Below are positions 33,321 through 46,637 of a DNA stretch of 64,000 nt, piece by piece (the first letter of the stretch is position 1; each line of letters starts with the position of its first letter). Below the pieces are notes generated by a model, which was not told where the DNA came from, ran no database searches, and saw only the letters and a program-made list of their open reading frames with translations. A program made the translations under genes and the position numbers. Origin of the DNA: Euryodendron excelsum (taxonomy: Eukaryota > Streptophyta > Magnoliopsida > Ericales > Pentaphylacaceae); contig CM065388.1 in NCBI GenBank assembly GCA_033060915.1, positions 30,964,001-31,028,000 on the forward strand. Direction: 5' to 3'.

Positions 33321-35364
33321 AACCAAATTCATGGATTCCCTTTAGCACCCCACCTGATTCAAACTCATGGAAAGATGAGCTTAGTTATTGAAAGAGGCCG
33401 AACCTACATGAAGGAGTAAGAAGAATTAACCATCCATCTGCAAGACATTACCTCTAAGCAATTATCTCTGTGACAATCACCATCCATGTAGAAGAGGACT
33501 TCTCCGTTTGTGAAATCTTGTCAGACCCGTGCATTGGAACAACATAATCTTCTAACTTCTAAATGCATGCCTAATGTTGTGAACTCGTCCTCCGTTGATA
33601 CACCCGGTGAATGAAGCACCAAGGAGGTTGATCTAGTCCTAAAACCTTATTAAGGGTTCTCACCAAAAGGCCCACAAGAAAAGGGAGGTTTTCATAAAAT
33701 TTGTCGGTTTCTTTTTTATCTTTCTATTTCTTGCATATCTTATTTAAATAAACACACATGCCATGCATTCATGATTTGAAATGAAAAAGAAGAAGTTTTC
33801 AATTTAACCCCTTTGTCTCCTACTCTTGTAGACGATTGTTGCATTTAGGGATTCTTCCCCATTTGGTAAATGACTCAACTTCAAGGATGGGATAGCATGG
33901 GCAACCCATTTAAAGGGTGTTAAAACCCTTGAGAGACAAAGAGAGAATGAGAGATAGGGGAAAGACAGTCTCAACAAAGAGGTGCAGATTTTGTTAAAGA
34001 GGAGACACTCGAATGATATCCTAGCTAAGTGATGGGCAGCCGAGTCCTCAAAATGATGAGAAGCCATTGTTCTATTTATCCAAAAAGAAATAAGCACTAC
34101 CCTTTGTTCAGCCCACTAGAGCTATATATGATTTCTTTTTAGATATCCCCAAATCAATAACCATCCCCCACATGGGGTAAGCACAGAATAGTTGATTCGG
34201 TAAAATATATAGTGATTTATTAGCAGAAACACATCATCTCTAATAACATTAATTTGAAATGATGAGAGGCCCTCAATTCTGCTACCATACACAAAAAATT
34301 CCTTTGCAAAGCCCATTTGTCCCGGTTACAATTTCTCAAGAAAATCAACCAGATGGTCACCGCCCACATTGGGTTAAGGCAAAATTCACAAGTAGGAACT
34401 AATGAGCAATGATGGAAAGGGTGATTTCTAATAAGATATAATGGGCAATGTTGAAAATGGTGATTTTCAAGAAGTTATGGCGTCAAAGGCATCTCTAGTA
34501 AAGATGATATTGTATTCGTGGTGATCTTCAAAAGAAGATGCTGTCATCCAAAAATATAAAAGAAAAAGTTGGCATCTCTAAAAGTCGAGTTAGGAACAAA
34601 TTTCTTGATGAGAAAATCCTAATCAGAAGGCAAAGAACGGTCTAGAAGAACAATAGGAGTTGGAAAGAAAAAAGAAAGCAGTGAATGGAAGTTAAATTGC
34701 CCAAGGTGATCATTGGTCTTTCAAACAAGTGATAATTTTGAGCCTTTATACCATTTCATTCATAAACCCCTTAACCTAGCCTACGTTACGGTCCAAATTA
34801 AAGTCCTCTCTAATCGAAGAAAATTGCTCAGCCCAAATAAGACTGAACAATACCAAGACAAGTAGGATGAAAAAAGGAGAACTGAGGAGGAATGCAGGGG
34901 CAATCCCATGCTCCAAAGTGTGCTCAAATGGTTTTGGTTTAAACAATCCACTAAAAGAAAATCTTTGAGCCTAAATATCCATTCATATCTTACAACCCCT
35001 AAACCCAGCCTGTATTACGGTCCTAAAAGAAGTCTTCTCGGATTGAAGGCCTAGCTGTTTATCGCTCTGCAAAGGGCATGCGAGTTGTCGCTCAAGCCAC
35101 AGTGGCATTTTAGAAATCTGAGAGAGAAAACCAAATGAGGTCAGAAAAATCCCAAATAGCAATCCTATAGAAAGTAGGGATAGGATAGCGAACCCAAAAG
35201 TCAAGATTCTTGGAAAATGGTGCAAATGCTATCACACCCTAATGAGAATGGGATAATACTAAATGGGGCAGAATCCTAGAGGGGAAACAGAATCCTAAGG
35301 ATATGAGCCTTGGGGCAATCATGGGATGTTCTTCATAAATAGCCTATTTACATGTAGTACTAGT
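33321..35364 (+). other. Decayed interior of P, left part
   Basis: No gag is recognisable. The right half is the inverted counterpart of M's spacer: for example ACCCCTTAACCTAGCC at 34767 and CTAGCTGTTTATCGCTCTGC at 35050 match the 16380-16455 region. Two similar blocks around CCCACATGGGG (34165) and CCCACATTGGG (34361) suggest a local duplication. Confidence 0.5.
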
Positions 35365-38300
35365 TGTCGCGCCCAAATTTTTTGCACTCGAGGAATACTC
35401 ACACAAGCTGGAAAAATGTTGTACTCTCTCATTAGAACTCACTCTCCTAGAAGAATGAGTGCGACTAGGTTTGAATTGAAAATAGATTTGAATAAAGGGC
35501 TTTTTGAGAAAGATTCGGAGTCACCACCTAACTTGGTTAAGGTGAGTTAGGTCACCTAAAAACTAAGAATAATCCAAAGACTAAACTTAGGGTTTTTGAA
35601 AAATGATTTTGGAAAACATCCTCAGGAGAGGGGTTTTTAGGAAAAGTGGGTTGTTTGGCAACCCTTGGAAAACATTTAGCCCTTTTTGAAAAATAACTCC
35701 TTTTTTGGTCTATGAAAACAGTGATTCTAGGTTCGGAGGTTGGTTACGTGTAGGGAAGACTCACTAAGCCATCACCCTACCCCGCCCTTTCGATACCTAC
35801 ATGTCAATCTACCCTAGATTCACCTATGAGAGTCTTCAACTGACTATGGTTCAATCTTATTCACTTTGAAAAACAATGTTTAGAAAAACATGATGCATGA
35901 TATGCAAGTGCAAGGAAAGAGAATTGAAAAATATATTTGGAAAGAGATTGATTTGAAATTGATTTGATTTGAAAATAAATTTGAAGAGATGGAATTGAAA
36001 TTGAAAAGTTTGAGAAATTAGAAATAGAAATTTGATATTGGAATTTTGAAAATAGATTAGAATTTAAGATTTGAAAAATGTTGTGACCGCACCTATGAGG
36101 GTTGCCTACGTATCCTTTTGAAGGAATCAGGTCAGTTGTAGTTTGGACCGGAGTCCGATTGAAAATAGAAGAGTTGATTTGGAAGAAGGAGATTGAATTA
36201 GAAATTGAATTGGAAGATTGAGAGATTAAACTTTGAATAGAGGATTAAAAATTAGAATTTGAAATTTTGGAATTGAAAAGATTGGATTTTGATTGGAAGA
36301 CTTGAAAAGACTTAACTTTGGAAAACTTGGTTTTAGAAAACCTAGACTTAGGAAGAGAGAATTTAAAAAGGACTTGAGATTAAGAAAGATTGGATTTGAC
36401 TTGGAAAGATTTTTTAAAAGAATTGACTTGAATATTAGACTTGGAAGATTTAGGAAAGGATTGGATTTAGGAAGGGTTCGAATTAGGAAAGGTCCGATTT
36501 AGGAAAGTTTCGAATTTGGAAAGTTTCAACTTAGGAAAGTTTTCAAATTAGGAAAGTTTTCGACTTAGGAAAGTTTTGGAATTAGGAAAGTGTTCATTTT
36601 AGGAAAGTTTTGAAATTGGAAAGTGTTAAATTTAAAAGTGTTTCGAATTAGGAAAGTTTAGTTTAAGAAAGGTTTAGAATTTGAAAAGTTTCAAGTTAAG
36701 AAAGTTTTGAATTTGGAAAGCTTAGGATTTTAGAAAAATTTTAAATTAGGAAAGATTTGGAAAAGGTTTGAATTAAGAAAGTTTTGAGTTTAGAAAGTTT
36801 TGAATTAAGAAAGTTTCATTTAAGAAGGTTTTGAATTTGGAAAGATTTGGATTTTGAAATTTAAGGAAAGATTTAAAGTTTAGGTTTAGGAAACTTATAG
36901 TTTAGGACGGAATTGAATTAAGAAATGTTTGGATTAGGAAGGGATTAGATTTGGTTTCTAAAAGAAAAGATTTAATTTTGTTTCCAAAAAACGGAGGACG
37001 GGATCTAGTTTCCTAAACGAGGAGATTGGATTTGGTTTCCTAAAGGGAAGATTTGATTTGACAAGGATTTGGAAAGGGGATGTTCTAGAAACCGTAAGAT
37101 TTGAAAGGCTATAGTTTTGACATAGAAAAGTGGTTTTGAAAATGTGTATAGTTTGGATGTAGAAAACGAGAGATTTTGGAAACCTAGGTTTGGGGCAAAG
37201 TTTGAAAACCATGTTTTTGGAAGAAAATTAGGGTTTCCTAGTTGTGGGTTCTAGGGCTTGACTTGGGCTCTAAGGAAAAAATGATTTTTGGAAAGCGTAT
37301 TTTTGGAAACGAAGGTTTTCTAGAAGGGAATCCTAGGAAGGAGTTTCTAGAGGGAAGAGTTTTTGGAAAGAGATTTTTAAGGAGAAGGAGTTTTTGGAAA
37401 GTGTGTTTTTGGAAACAAGTTTTTGGAAGAAAAATCCTACAGGGGAGTTTCTAGAAGGGAGATTTTGGAAAGGGAGTTTTTTTAGAAAGATTTTTGAGAA
37501 GGAGATTGTTGGAGAGAGTTTTAGGAAAGTGAATTTAAGGAGTGTTTTTAGAAAATGAATTTTGAGGAGAAAGGGTTTTTGGAAAGGAGTTGAAAAAGGA
37601 AGCTTTGAAAAATAGATTTCGGAGGGAGTTTTTGAAAACAACTTTGGAGAAGAGAGTTTCGGGAAAGTATATTGAAAGAGATTTTTAGGAAAAGAGTTTT
37701 TGAAAATAGAGTTTTTTGGAAAACGTAGAAGATCTCACTTTCCTAAAGCGATTCTAACCATAAGAAGGCTAGAACCACTTTAGGAAAGCGGTTTTGAAAA
37801 CAACAAGATTTGAAAATATGGACCCTATTGGTCACTTTGAAGGTAACACTTTCCTAAAGCAACCCTAGCCATGGAAAGGCTAGAATCACCCTAGGATTGT
37901 GATTTTGAAAACATGTTTTGAAAAGGGAGATTTTGATGCAATTTTGAAAACAAGTTTGAAAAGGATTTTGAAAACAACTTTGAAAATGACTTTTGGAAGA
38001 TGTAAGACCATGATATGCACCATGCAATTTTGGGGTCGTGAACATACAAGGTTAAGACTTCACCACATAATCAAGGGGCCTGGACCCACGTGGTCTCTGG
38101 TTAGACTAGAAGAAAGCCCCCGAGGTGACTCTCCAATAGCCCAATCCTACACATGGACCGGGAATCCCCTTGTTTCAAGCATGCAAAGAATGCGGGAAAA
38201 AGAGATGGGGGATTAAAATAGAGAAAACCCAAGTGGATTAGGAGAGAGAAGAGAGAGGGGGGATGTGCGGAAATTTAAATAGGGAGCCTACCGTATGTCT

Positions 38301-38612
38301 TATTTATTTTGTGCGCCTTGCTTGTCTTCGGTCTTCGTCTTCGTCTTCGTCTTCGTCTTGATGTTCAATCTTCAAGAACCGCCTTCAAACTTCAGATTGT
38401 AGCTCTCCAAGTCTTCGAAGGAGGGTTGAAGGTTAGTGTATGAGTGTATGGGGGTGTATAGGAGTGTATATAAGGCTAGGGTTTGTGTATGGTGGCTAGG
38501 GTTTGGAAAACCTAGGGAAGCTAGGGTTTTGGAGGTGCTCGAGCTCTGTATATTGAAATATATGATTTTTAGGTTGAGTTTGCAGATCTTTTTCACGCTG
38601 GAAGAGGTTCTG

Positions 38613-38621
38613 TATTTATAG
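38613..38621 (-). promoter_or_regulatory. TATA box of S
   Basis: Minus-strand CTATAAATA next to GGCGCC-type palindromes (38635-38699). Confidence 0.7.
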
Positions 38622-39654
38622 AGGGAGGAATACACTGGCGCTTGTTACAGTGGTGCCAGGCCAAAATTCCTTCTAGCGCCACTACTAGTGGCGCCAGCCA
38701 ATTAGGAAACTATTAAGGTCGGCAAGCAACGTGTCTTTGACTAGATTTGGGCGCCTGTACTAGTAACTACCACGCAATTTTTAGCCTGGCTTCACAAGGA
38801 GTGACTCCAGAAACTCTAGGAATGATTTGAAGGAGTCGGGAATGACACAGAAGGCTGAAAAAGACCAGGAACACTGAAAATAGTGTCCTGGAGGTTTTTG
38901 ACTTCAGAAATGAGGATATGATGTGTCGGAAAGGTTGACCGGGTCTTTAGGGGCAAAACGGTCAATCAGACCCGGAAACTGTCGGGACAGACTCGGACTA
39001 TCCTGGAAGAAGACTTGGGATCTAGAAACATTATTCAAAATGTTCCCAGAGGTTGCCGGTTTGATTCCTAGAGCCGGCGTGGTTGGAAAAGGAAACCGGC
39101 CCACCAGGGGCAAAACGGTCATTTTTGTACCGGGTTTGCCGGAACTGACTCGGAACGATCTGGAAAGGTAAAAGAAGGTTGAGAATACTATAAGAAGCAA
39201 TCTCAGGAGATTACCGGTTTGATACCCAAAGCCGGTGTGGTCGAAAAAAGAGACCAGCCCACCAAGGGTAAAACGGTCATTTTGTACCGGGTTGGCCGGA
39301 ACTAACTCAGAATGATCTGGAAAGGTAAAGGAAGGTAGAGAATACTATAAGAAGCAATCTCAGGAGATTACCGGTTTGATACCCAAAGCCGGTGTGGTTC
39401 TCGGCACATTCGGATGCCTAGGGGCGAAATGGTTATCTTGACTGGAAAGTCTCGGAAAAGGTCTAAAGGGCAGTTTGGTCATTTTTCACTGAAATGGGCT
39501 AACAAACACTGGTGTTTACCTGGGTTTTGAGTGTTTCCGCCACTCTGACGGCGGTCGTCATGACACAGGGGTTTGTTGGCAATTCCCTATATCGACCTAT
39601 TTGTGAGTATTTTCGCTACTCTAACGGTTTTGTAAGTAGTTTCGCTACTCGGAC

Positions 39655-40090
39655 CATCTCGAGAGAGGGATTGGAAAGGGGACTCACCGTCTTCGAAAAG
39701 ACGTGCCTGGATTGGAACCATCTCGAGGAATAAACTGTCTCGAGAGAGGGGTTGGAAAGGGGTCTTATCGTCTTAAAAAAGACGTGCCTGGATTGGAACC
39801 GTCTTGAGGAATAAACTATCTCGAGAGTGGGATTCGAAAGGGGTCTTACCGTCTCCGAAAAGACGCGCCTGAATTGGAATCGTCTCAAGGAATAAACTGT
39901 CTCGAGAGAGGGATTGGAAAGGGGTCTTACTGTCTCCGAAAAGACGTGCCTGAGTTGGAACCGTCTCGAGGAATAAACTGTCTTGAGAGAGGGATTGGAA
40001 AGGGGTCTTACCGTCTTCGAAAAGACGTGCCTGATTTGGAACTATCTCGAGGAATAAACTGTCCCGAGAGAGGGATTAGAAAGGAAAGGA
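39655..40090 (-). repeat. U3 hairpin array in S, about 5 units
   Basis: The same repeat as in M. Several units carry CGTCTC or GTCTC opposite AAGAC (about 39851 and 39932), an intermediate state between the TT/AA stems of M and the TC/GA stems of T. Confidence 0.8.
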
Positions 40091-40599
40091 CAATGCCCCT
40101 AAGGGCATTTTGGTCATTTTGCTTCTATTTGGGCCTGGTGGGCCCGCGAAGGGATGGACAGATGGGATTTGGACTTAGAAAATCAATTTCGATTGAATAC
40201 GCCCACAATGACTTGAAAACAAGTCTGGACGGAGTGTAGACTGCCGAGCGGTCAAAAATGGGGTGCTTATACTTGTAAATCCATGACATGTATAACCTGT
40301 ACATCTATTAAATTTCTGTGTAGCTGGTATCTATTCATGCATTCATAAAAAGCATGGCATGCATTCAATTCCATTTGTTGTAGGTGCATTCATCCAAAAG
40401 TATAACATGCATTAAATTCCATTTTTGTATGAACTTGTGCATTCATAACAAAATATGTATCAAAAAATAGGGCATGCAAAAATAAGGCATGCATCTAATT
40501 CCATGTGCATTCATTAAGGAAAAATGATAAATAAATAAAAAGGAGGAGGAGTATAACAAGCAGTCACCCGTTTACTTGTGCATTTTTAGAATTGGCATA

Positions 40600-41525
40600 A
40601 GTAAACTATTTTTGTACAAAAACTAACTCTGTCTTTCCCTATCTCTCAAATAGGAAACAAGGAACGAGATAAAATACAAAAAGGAGCTAAAGCCACCCCT
40701 TAGACATCTCCAACACCGGCATGCACCTTAAAAAGCTTAGACTTCCATGGCGGACAAGAAACAAAGAATGGGGCAATGGCCCACCCTCGACCTCCCCAAT
40801 CAAATGACTTCCGACTCGGGATACTGTATATGCTAAAAAAGAAGAGTAACAAATAAGTGTCAGATCTTCCAAAGCTAAAAAAGTCAAGAACATCCCCGAA
40901 AATGTGCGTTGGCCCTCTAATGGAGTCTAGTAAGGCTTACGAAGGTCTCCTCCTCAACTATAGGAGCATATGAGTGCCCCTCACGAATCCTGGCAAGCAG
41001 TACACGTAATTGACAGTCAACCAAGTCATTCCCTTGAAAAGAACATCAAGAATCTTAAGAAGAGCAAAGCTAGGGCCACCATGCGAGAGACTGACCAATC
41101 CTGAGAAGAGTACCAATCAATTGGATGAGCTACCATGCCTATCACAAACTGAAAGTGGAAAAACAGAAATTCTACTAGAACATAAGGAAACTAGGGTAGG
41201 AGGTTTGTGGAAAGGATCGCACGACGGAGCCCAAGCTGAGAATAGACAATCATAATGCACCCATAAGGAAAAGTAGGTCCCACAATGTCAGCTAAACCAT
41301 CCTGAAGACCTAGGAAGAAGCCATACTCATGAGGAGTAGGGGTATGCTCACATTCCCCAAAACGAAGGAGAGACAAGTCATGTTGCTAGAAAGGAATCAC
41401 TGCCTCTATGAATCTGGGGATAAGCGACACTGATAGGACCAAAGGGCTAGCGAAAGATGTCCTGTTCATCTGAAGGATACCCATCATTCCAAGCTTTTAG
41501 TCGACTCAAAATCGTGTTTGTCATC
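40600..41525 (-). pseudogene. Degenerate antisense gene of P, coding exon
   Basis: It occupies the position of the PMD gene in M, on the strand opposite to P, and begins after an acceptor-like CAG with GATGACAAACACGA, resembling the M exon start GATAGCAGACACGA. Short frames such as 41376-41191 (containing EYGFFLGLQDGLADI and FPYGCIMIVYSQL) are separated by stops. I cannot confirm PMD motifs in it; it could be a different extra ORF sharing the 5' exon and intron. Confidence 0.45.
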
Positions 41526-43247
41526 CTGAAGATAAACGTAAGAATGTCAACATACGGTAAGTATAGCTCAAAAAGGTAAAAGAGATAAGAAGGGAAAAGA
41601 AGAAAGAAAAAGAAAGAAAAGATTTCAAGTCCAAATGAATTTCCTGGACATTTTGATTTTAAAAATTCAAAGTTTTAAGTTAAAATGCATTTTCTACACA
41701 TTTTGATTACAAAAAATTAAGTTTTAGGTCAAAATGTATTTTCTATACATTTTTGTTTAGAAAAAATGTCAAGTTTTGAGTAAAAAAGAATTCCCTATAC
41801 TTTTTGCTTTAAAAAGATTTTAAATGATAAGTCAAAATGAATTTCGTATGCATTTTGATTTTAAAAGTCAAGTTGCAAGTCAAAATGAATTTCATCAACA
41901 TTTTGATTTTAAAAATCAATTTTTAAGTCAAAATAAATTTTCTATACATTTTCAATTTCTGAGTCAAAATGAATTTTCTATACATTTTGATTTCAAAATT
42001 CAAATCTCAAGTCAAAATAAATTTTCTACACATTTTGATTTTAAAGGTCAAGTTTCAAGTCAAAATGAATTTTCTATACATTTTGCATTCAAAAAAAGTC
42101 AAATTCAAGTCAAAGCAAAATTTTCATACAAATCAAGATAGTTTCAAATTCAAAATCAAAAGTCCATTTCAATATGAATCTCACAAATCAATTAAAATCT
42201 ATCTCAAAGCTTCTTCCTAACTCTATTTTTCAAAATGATTTCCATTCCAGTCAAGATTCCAGATTTTCTATAAAAAAAAAAATTTTCCCAAAAAACAAAT
42301 CTTTGAAAGTTTCGTTCAAAAATTATTTTTTCCAAAATTTCTATCAATTCCACAGTTTCGTAAACTCCTTCAGTCAAAGTGTCTACTAATTTCAAAACAT
42401 TTTTCTTAGTCCAAAATCTATTTTCGAAATCTATCTCCTCCAAAGTTTTATCTAAAAAATCTGTTTTCCAAAATCTTCCTAAGTGCTTTCATTTCAAAAA
42501 GCTTTTTAAAAGACCCCCCGAGTTTCTCGGGGCTTTCTCTCCCAAAAAGGCTCCACCCTCAATGGTTTTATATCTTCTTCCTTCAAAAAGATTTGCTAAC
42601 CCTTTTCTAAATTTTGAAAAATTTTGGTAGAGTTCTGCTTAAAAATGGTCCCTACAACACCCATGACATCAACACAAAACACAAACCATGCACTTCACAA
42701 CATCATAATCATATAGCACCAACACCCACGCACATTTTTCAAATTTCTAAGTTTTTCAAAATACTTGTTTTATTTTTCAACAAATCAATAGTTTTCAAAG
42801 TTTTCCCAAAATTTCTCAAAATGATTTAAAATGTTTTCTAAAATATTCTTGTATTTTTCTAAACACTAACCTTTAATAATTTCTCAATTTTCTCAAAATT
42901 TTCTATTTTTCTAAGTATTTTTCTATTTTTTAAAAAATAAAAAATTCACTGAGCTTTTTAAAACATCACAAAACTTCGCACAGCTGTTAAATACATTTTT
43001 CTAAGGCACACACTATAAAAATATAGCCAGAAAACTCAATGCTGAAGGTTGTGGAAACAAACTCCCGATTCCTACTGAAACCCCCGTTACATAATCATGC
43101 AAAATACTCAAATTCAATCAAACAAGCACCAAAATGCAAAACTATCTTCACCGAAGTCTTCAAAACATATTAAAACATCAATTTCACTATTTACATGACT
43201 CAAACGTAATTCTACGCATCAAAATCAACATAAAATCAAAAACTCAC
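41526..43247 (-). other. Candidate intron of P's antisense gene
   Basis: Minus strand: GTGAGT donor at 43247 and TATCTTCAG acceptor at 41526. Interior sequence around 42645-42730 (ACAACACCCATGACATC) is the inverted counterpart of 13620-13700 in M's intron. It is about 1.7 kb against about 0.9 kb in M, the increase including the minisatellite at 41625-42115. Confidence 0.55.
41625..42115. repeat. Minisatellite of about 55-60 bp, about 8-9 units
   Basis: Units read AAGTCAAAATGAATTTTCTA followed by TACATTTTGATTTTAAAA and a variable TCAAGTT spacer. The translated repeat in 41824-42141 is a by-product, since it has no start context and lies inside the presumed intron of the antisense gene. M has no such array at the matching place. 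Confidence 0.75.
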
Positions 43248-43670
43248 CTCTTGGAGTTCTCAGCGAAATCTTCTCTTCTGGCGAAATCAAAAACTTTTCC
43301 AGCGACGGTGTCTATTTTTGGCAATCCTTCATTGTCCCTAGGGAGCATTCCTTCAAATGTCGAAGTCGATTTCCTCACAAAGGCTCTCGATTTGTTGAAA
43401 ACTTTTCAAATCCCGCAAAAACATCGAACCAGCAGCTTGCTGGTTTTGATTCCAGGCCTGGCACTACTAGCAATGGCACCAAGCCAAATTTAATAAGGGT
43501 GCCACTACTAGTGGCACCAGTGTCAAAATCTAGGCAGCTTTGCCTTTTCCCGTAAAAACTCAATTTCAAACGCCTTTTAGGCCAAATCTCCATTTTCAAA
43601 CTCTAGTTTTTAAAAATCTTAAAAGTCCATCCCTTTGACCACCTCATGGTCAAAATGGGACTCTTACTCT
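43248..43670 (-). other. Presumed 5' exon of P's antisense gene
   Basis: This is the inverted match to 12663-13085 of M. It contains GGCACC/GGTGCC palindromes (about 43458-43522) and GGTCAAAATGGGACTCTTAC next to the PPT hairpin. Confidence 0.5.
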
Positions 43671-43699
43671 ATCGTTTTCTGTCTTTGACAAGCAAAGAC

Positions 43700-43716
43700 A
43701 AAAAAATAGAGGTAGC
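43700..43716 (+). other. Polypurine tract of P
   Basis: AAAAAAATAGAGGTAGC directly before the 3' LTR start TGTAAGCATCCC. It is preceded by the hairpin TTTTCTGTCTTTG, ACAAG, CAAAGACAAAAAA (43675-43705). Confidence 0.75.
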
Positions 43717-44665
43717 TGTAAGCATCCCATTTTTATCCGCTCAGTAGTCTCCAGTCCATCCAGACTTGTATTGAAGTTGATATGGACGCATTCTAGTTCA
43801 AACCAGTCTTTCACATGTAATCCAACCAATCGATTGCTTCACGGGCCCATTAGGCCGAAGTAGAGAAAAAATGACCAAAATGCTCTTGGGGCATCATCCG
43901 GTCCAATTCCAGGGGGCATGTCTTCTCAAAGACAGTAAGTCCTTATTTCTAGTCTCAATTCCAAGATTAAAATCCAATTCCAGTCCAGTTCTTGTTCAAA
44001 TCAAGTCTGGCATGCCTTTCGAGAAAGTTAATCCCTCAAGGTGGTAAGTCCATCCAGTCAGGCACGCTTTCTAAGTAAAATCTTTGGAACGACAAGTCCC
44101 TTCAAACTTGTCGACTGGGATGAGACCCCAAGTCCCCGAGATGGTAGAATGGTTCACCTTTGGCAACTGCAAGCCCGCTAATGAAGAATGTGTGTTTCAG
44201 CACGCCTTTCAAAAAGTTGATTCCTCAGGCGATAAGTCCACTTAATAGCTTCCCGAGATTAGGCAGTCTCTAGAATGATCGCGAACCATCAGAGTGGTGG
44301 AAACATTCGTAAACAGGTTGGCATTGGGAATTCCCAACAAACCCTTATGTCATGGGACCACTGTCAAAATGACAGAAACACTCAAAACCCAAGTCAACAC
44401 CAATGCTTGCCCGGCCCTTTAAATCATTCCCGAACCTTCTGGAGCCACTCCTAGTGAACCTAGGTTAAAAATTACTTTGTAGTCACTAGTACAGGCACCA
44501 AAATCTTTGAAAGATACGATACTTGCCAACGTTAAAAGTTTCCTAAGTGGCTAGCTCCACTAGTAGTTGCGCCAAGCTAAAAAAATGGCATGGCACCACT
44601 CCTAGTGGTGCCAGTGTAAAGTTTGGCCTAGCACCACTGCAATAGGTGCCAGTTCACTCTTTTGT

Positions 44666-44674
44666 CTATAAATA
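44666..44674 (+). promoter_or_regulatory. TATA box of P 3' LTR
   Basis: CTATAAATA, followed by CTCCAGCGTGAAAAGG. It is preceded by palindromes in the decayed form GGCACCACT, three bases, AGTGGTGCC (44586-44606). Confidence 0.7.
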
Positions 44675-46632
44675 CACAGCCTCCTCCAGCGTGAAAAGGG
44701 TCCGCAAACGCAGTCCAAAAACTCTGTTTTTCAAATTACAAAGCTTGAAGCCATTCCAAACCCTAGTTTTCTTTAGGTTCTCCAAAACCTAGCCTCCATA
44801 TACAAAACCCTAGCCTCTATACACTAAATCCTAGCATACATACACTCATATACACTCGTACACTAACCTCCATTGAAGACTTGAAGTGCTGCAACTCAAA
44901 AGCTCCAAAAGACCAAAGAAGGCTCTCGAAGACCGAAGTAAAACAAAGCAAATAAAGCAAGCTTAACAAATTAGATATAAGGTAGGCTTCCTATTTATGT
45001 TTACACAATTCCCTCCTCTCTCTTCTCTCTCCTAACCCACTTGGGTTCTCTTCTATTTTAACCCTCATCTTCTAACTCCCTTTCTTGCATGTTTGAAACA
45101 AGGGACTCCCGGGTTCATGTGTAAGATTAGGCTATTGAAGGTCACAATGTCAAGGGCTTTATCTTAGTCTAACCAGAGACTACGTGGGTTCGGCCCCCTT
45201 GATTATATGGTGAAGCCTTTAACCTTGTATGTTTACGACTTCAACTTGCATTGTGCATATCATGATCATGCATCTTTCCAAAAATTATTTTCAAACTTAT
45301 TATCAAAACTTTCATTGAAAATCATTTTCAAAACTTGCATTAAATCTTCTTTTTCCAAACTTATTTTCAAAATCATAATCCTAAGGTGATTATAGCATTT
45401 CCATGATTAGAGTTGCTTTAGGAAAGTGCTACATTTAAAGTTACTTTCATGGTCCATATTTTCACATCCTTGTTATTTTCAAAATCACAATCCTAGAATG
45501 GTTCTAATCTTCCTATGGTTAGAATCGTTTTAGAAAAGTGAGATATTTTTAGAGGTTTGCAAAAGTCCACATTCAAATTCCTTTCCAAATTACTTTTCAA
45601 ACTTACTTTCCAAAATCTCTTTTTAATTACTCTCAAAAATCTCTTTTCAAACTTGCTTTCCTAAAAACTCTTTCCGAAAATCTCTTTGCCAAAAACTTTT
45701 TCCAAAAATTCATTTTCAAAAACTCTCTTCAAAAATTCTACTTTCTAAAAACACTCTTCAAACCTCCCTCCTAGAAACTCCCTTCAAAAGATTTACTTCC
45801 CAAAAATCTTTTTTCTAAAAATCTGTCTTTCCAAAAAGATCTATTTTCTAAAATCTCTTTTTCTTGGAGTTCAAGTTAAGCCCTAGAAGCTATGGCTAGG
45901 AAACCCTAATTTCCAGTTTCCTATTTTGGCCTCAAAACCTAGGTTTTCAAAACCTCCTTTTTATATCAAAATCATAAATTTCCAAAACCTATTTTCTACA
46001 TCAAATCATAGACTTCCAAATCTAGGATTTCTAAAACTTCACCTTCTAATTCCATGCCAAATCCAATCTCCCATTTAGGAAACTAGATCCAATTCTCCAA
46101 TTTTGAAAACAAAATCAAATCACATATTTATAGAAAAAAAATCCAATATTTTAATTTAGGAAATAGGAATCTAAATCTTTCCTAACTCGAATATTTTCTA
46201 ATTCCAGTCTTTCCTAATTTCATACCTTTCCAAATTTCAACTCTCCAAATTCTAAAATCTTTCTTAAACTCGAATATTTTCTAACTTCAAGTATTTCCAA
46301 AACTCTAACTTTGAATCTTTCTAAATTCAAACCTTTCTCAAATTTAAACCTTTCAAAAATTCTAAACTTTCTAAATTCCAAATGTTTCTTAAATCAACCT
46401 TTCTAAATTCAAATCTTTCCAAAATCAATTTTTTCCTAAAAAGGAAACTTTCCAAAAATTTTAACTTTCTTAATTCAAAACTTTCCTAATTTGAAACTTT
46501 CTTAAATTTGAACTTTCCTATTTTGAAACTTTCCTAAATCCGTGATTTTCTAAATTCAATATTTCCTAAACTCCAACTCTCCATCTTTTCTAAATCAAAC
46601 TTTCCAATCAAATCTTTCTTAGACCTCAAGTC

Positions 46633-46637
46633 TTTCT
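46633..46637. repeat. Target-site duplication of N, left copy (TTTCT)
   Basis: TTTCT precedes TGTTGCATCC and recurs exactly at 56944-56948 after GGTGCTTACA. The host sequence (P's U5) reads continuously across it. Confidence 0.85.

Larger units (their letters stand above)
35365..40271 (-). mobile_element. S: solo LTR inserted in P
   Basis: A single 4.9-kb minus-strand LTR from TGTCGCGCCC to GGTGCTTATA with P interior on both sides and no primer site or PPT adjoining. Flanks CTAGT (35360-35364) and CTTGT (40272-40276) match at 4 of 5 bases, consistent with a slightly decayed target duplication. Solo LTRs form by recombination between the two LTRs of one element. Confidence 0.8.
43717..46637 (+). 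repeat. 3' LTR of P, first part
   Basis: It starts TGTAAGCATCCCATTTTTAT and follows the 5' LTR of P through U3 and TATA to the U5 repeats, ending where N begins. It is shorter than the 5' LTR in U3: around 44407 the sequence jumps from GTCAACACCAATGCTTGCCC to GGCCCTTTAAATCATTCC, omitting about 600 bp. Confidence 0.8.

Noticed and set aside
41824..42141. Repeat protein SQNEFSIHFDF
   Set aside because: It is a by-product of the AT-rich minisatellite inside an apparent intron, on the opposite strand.
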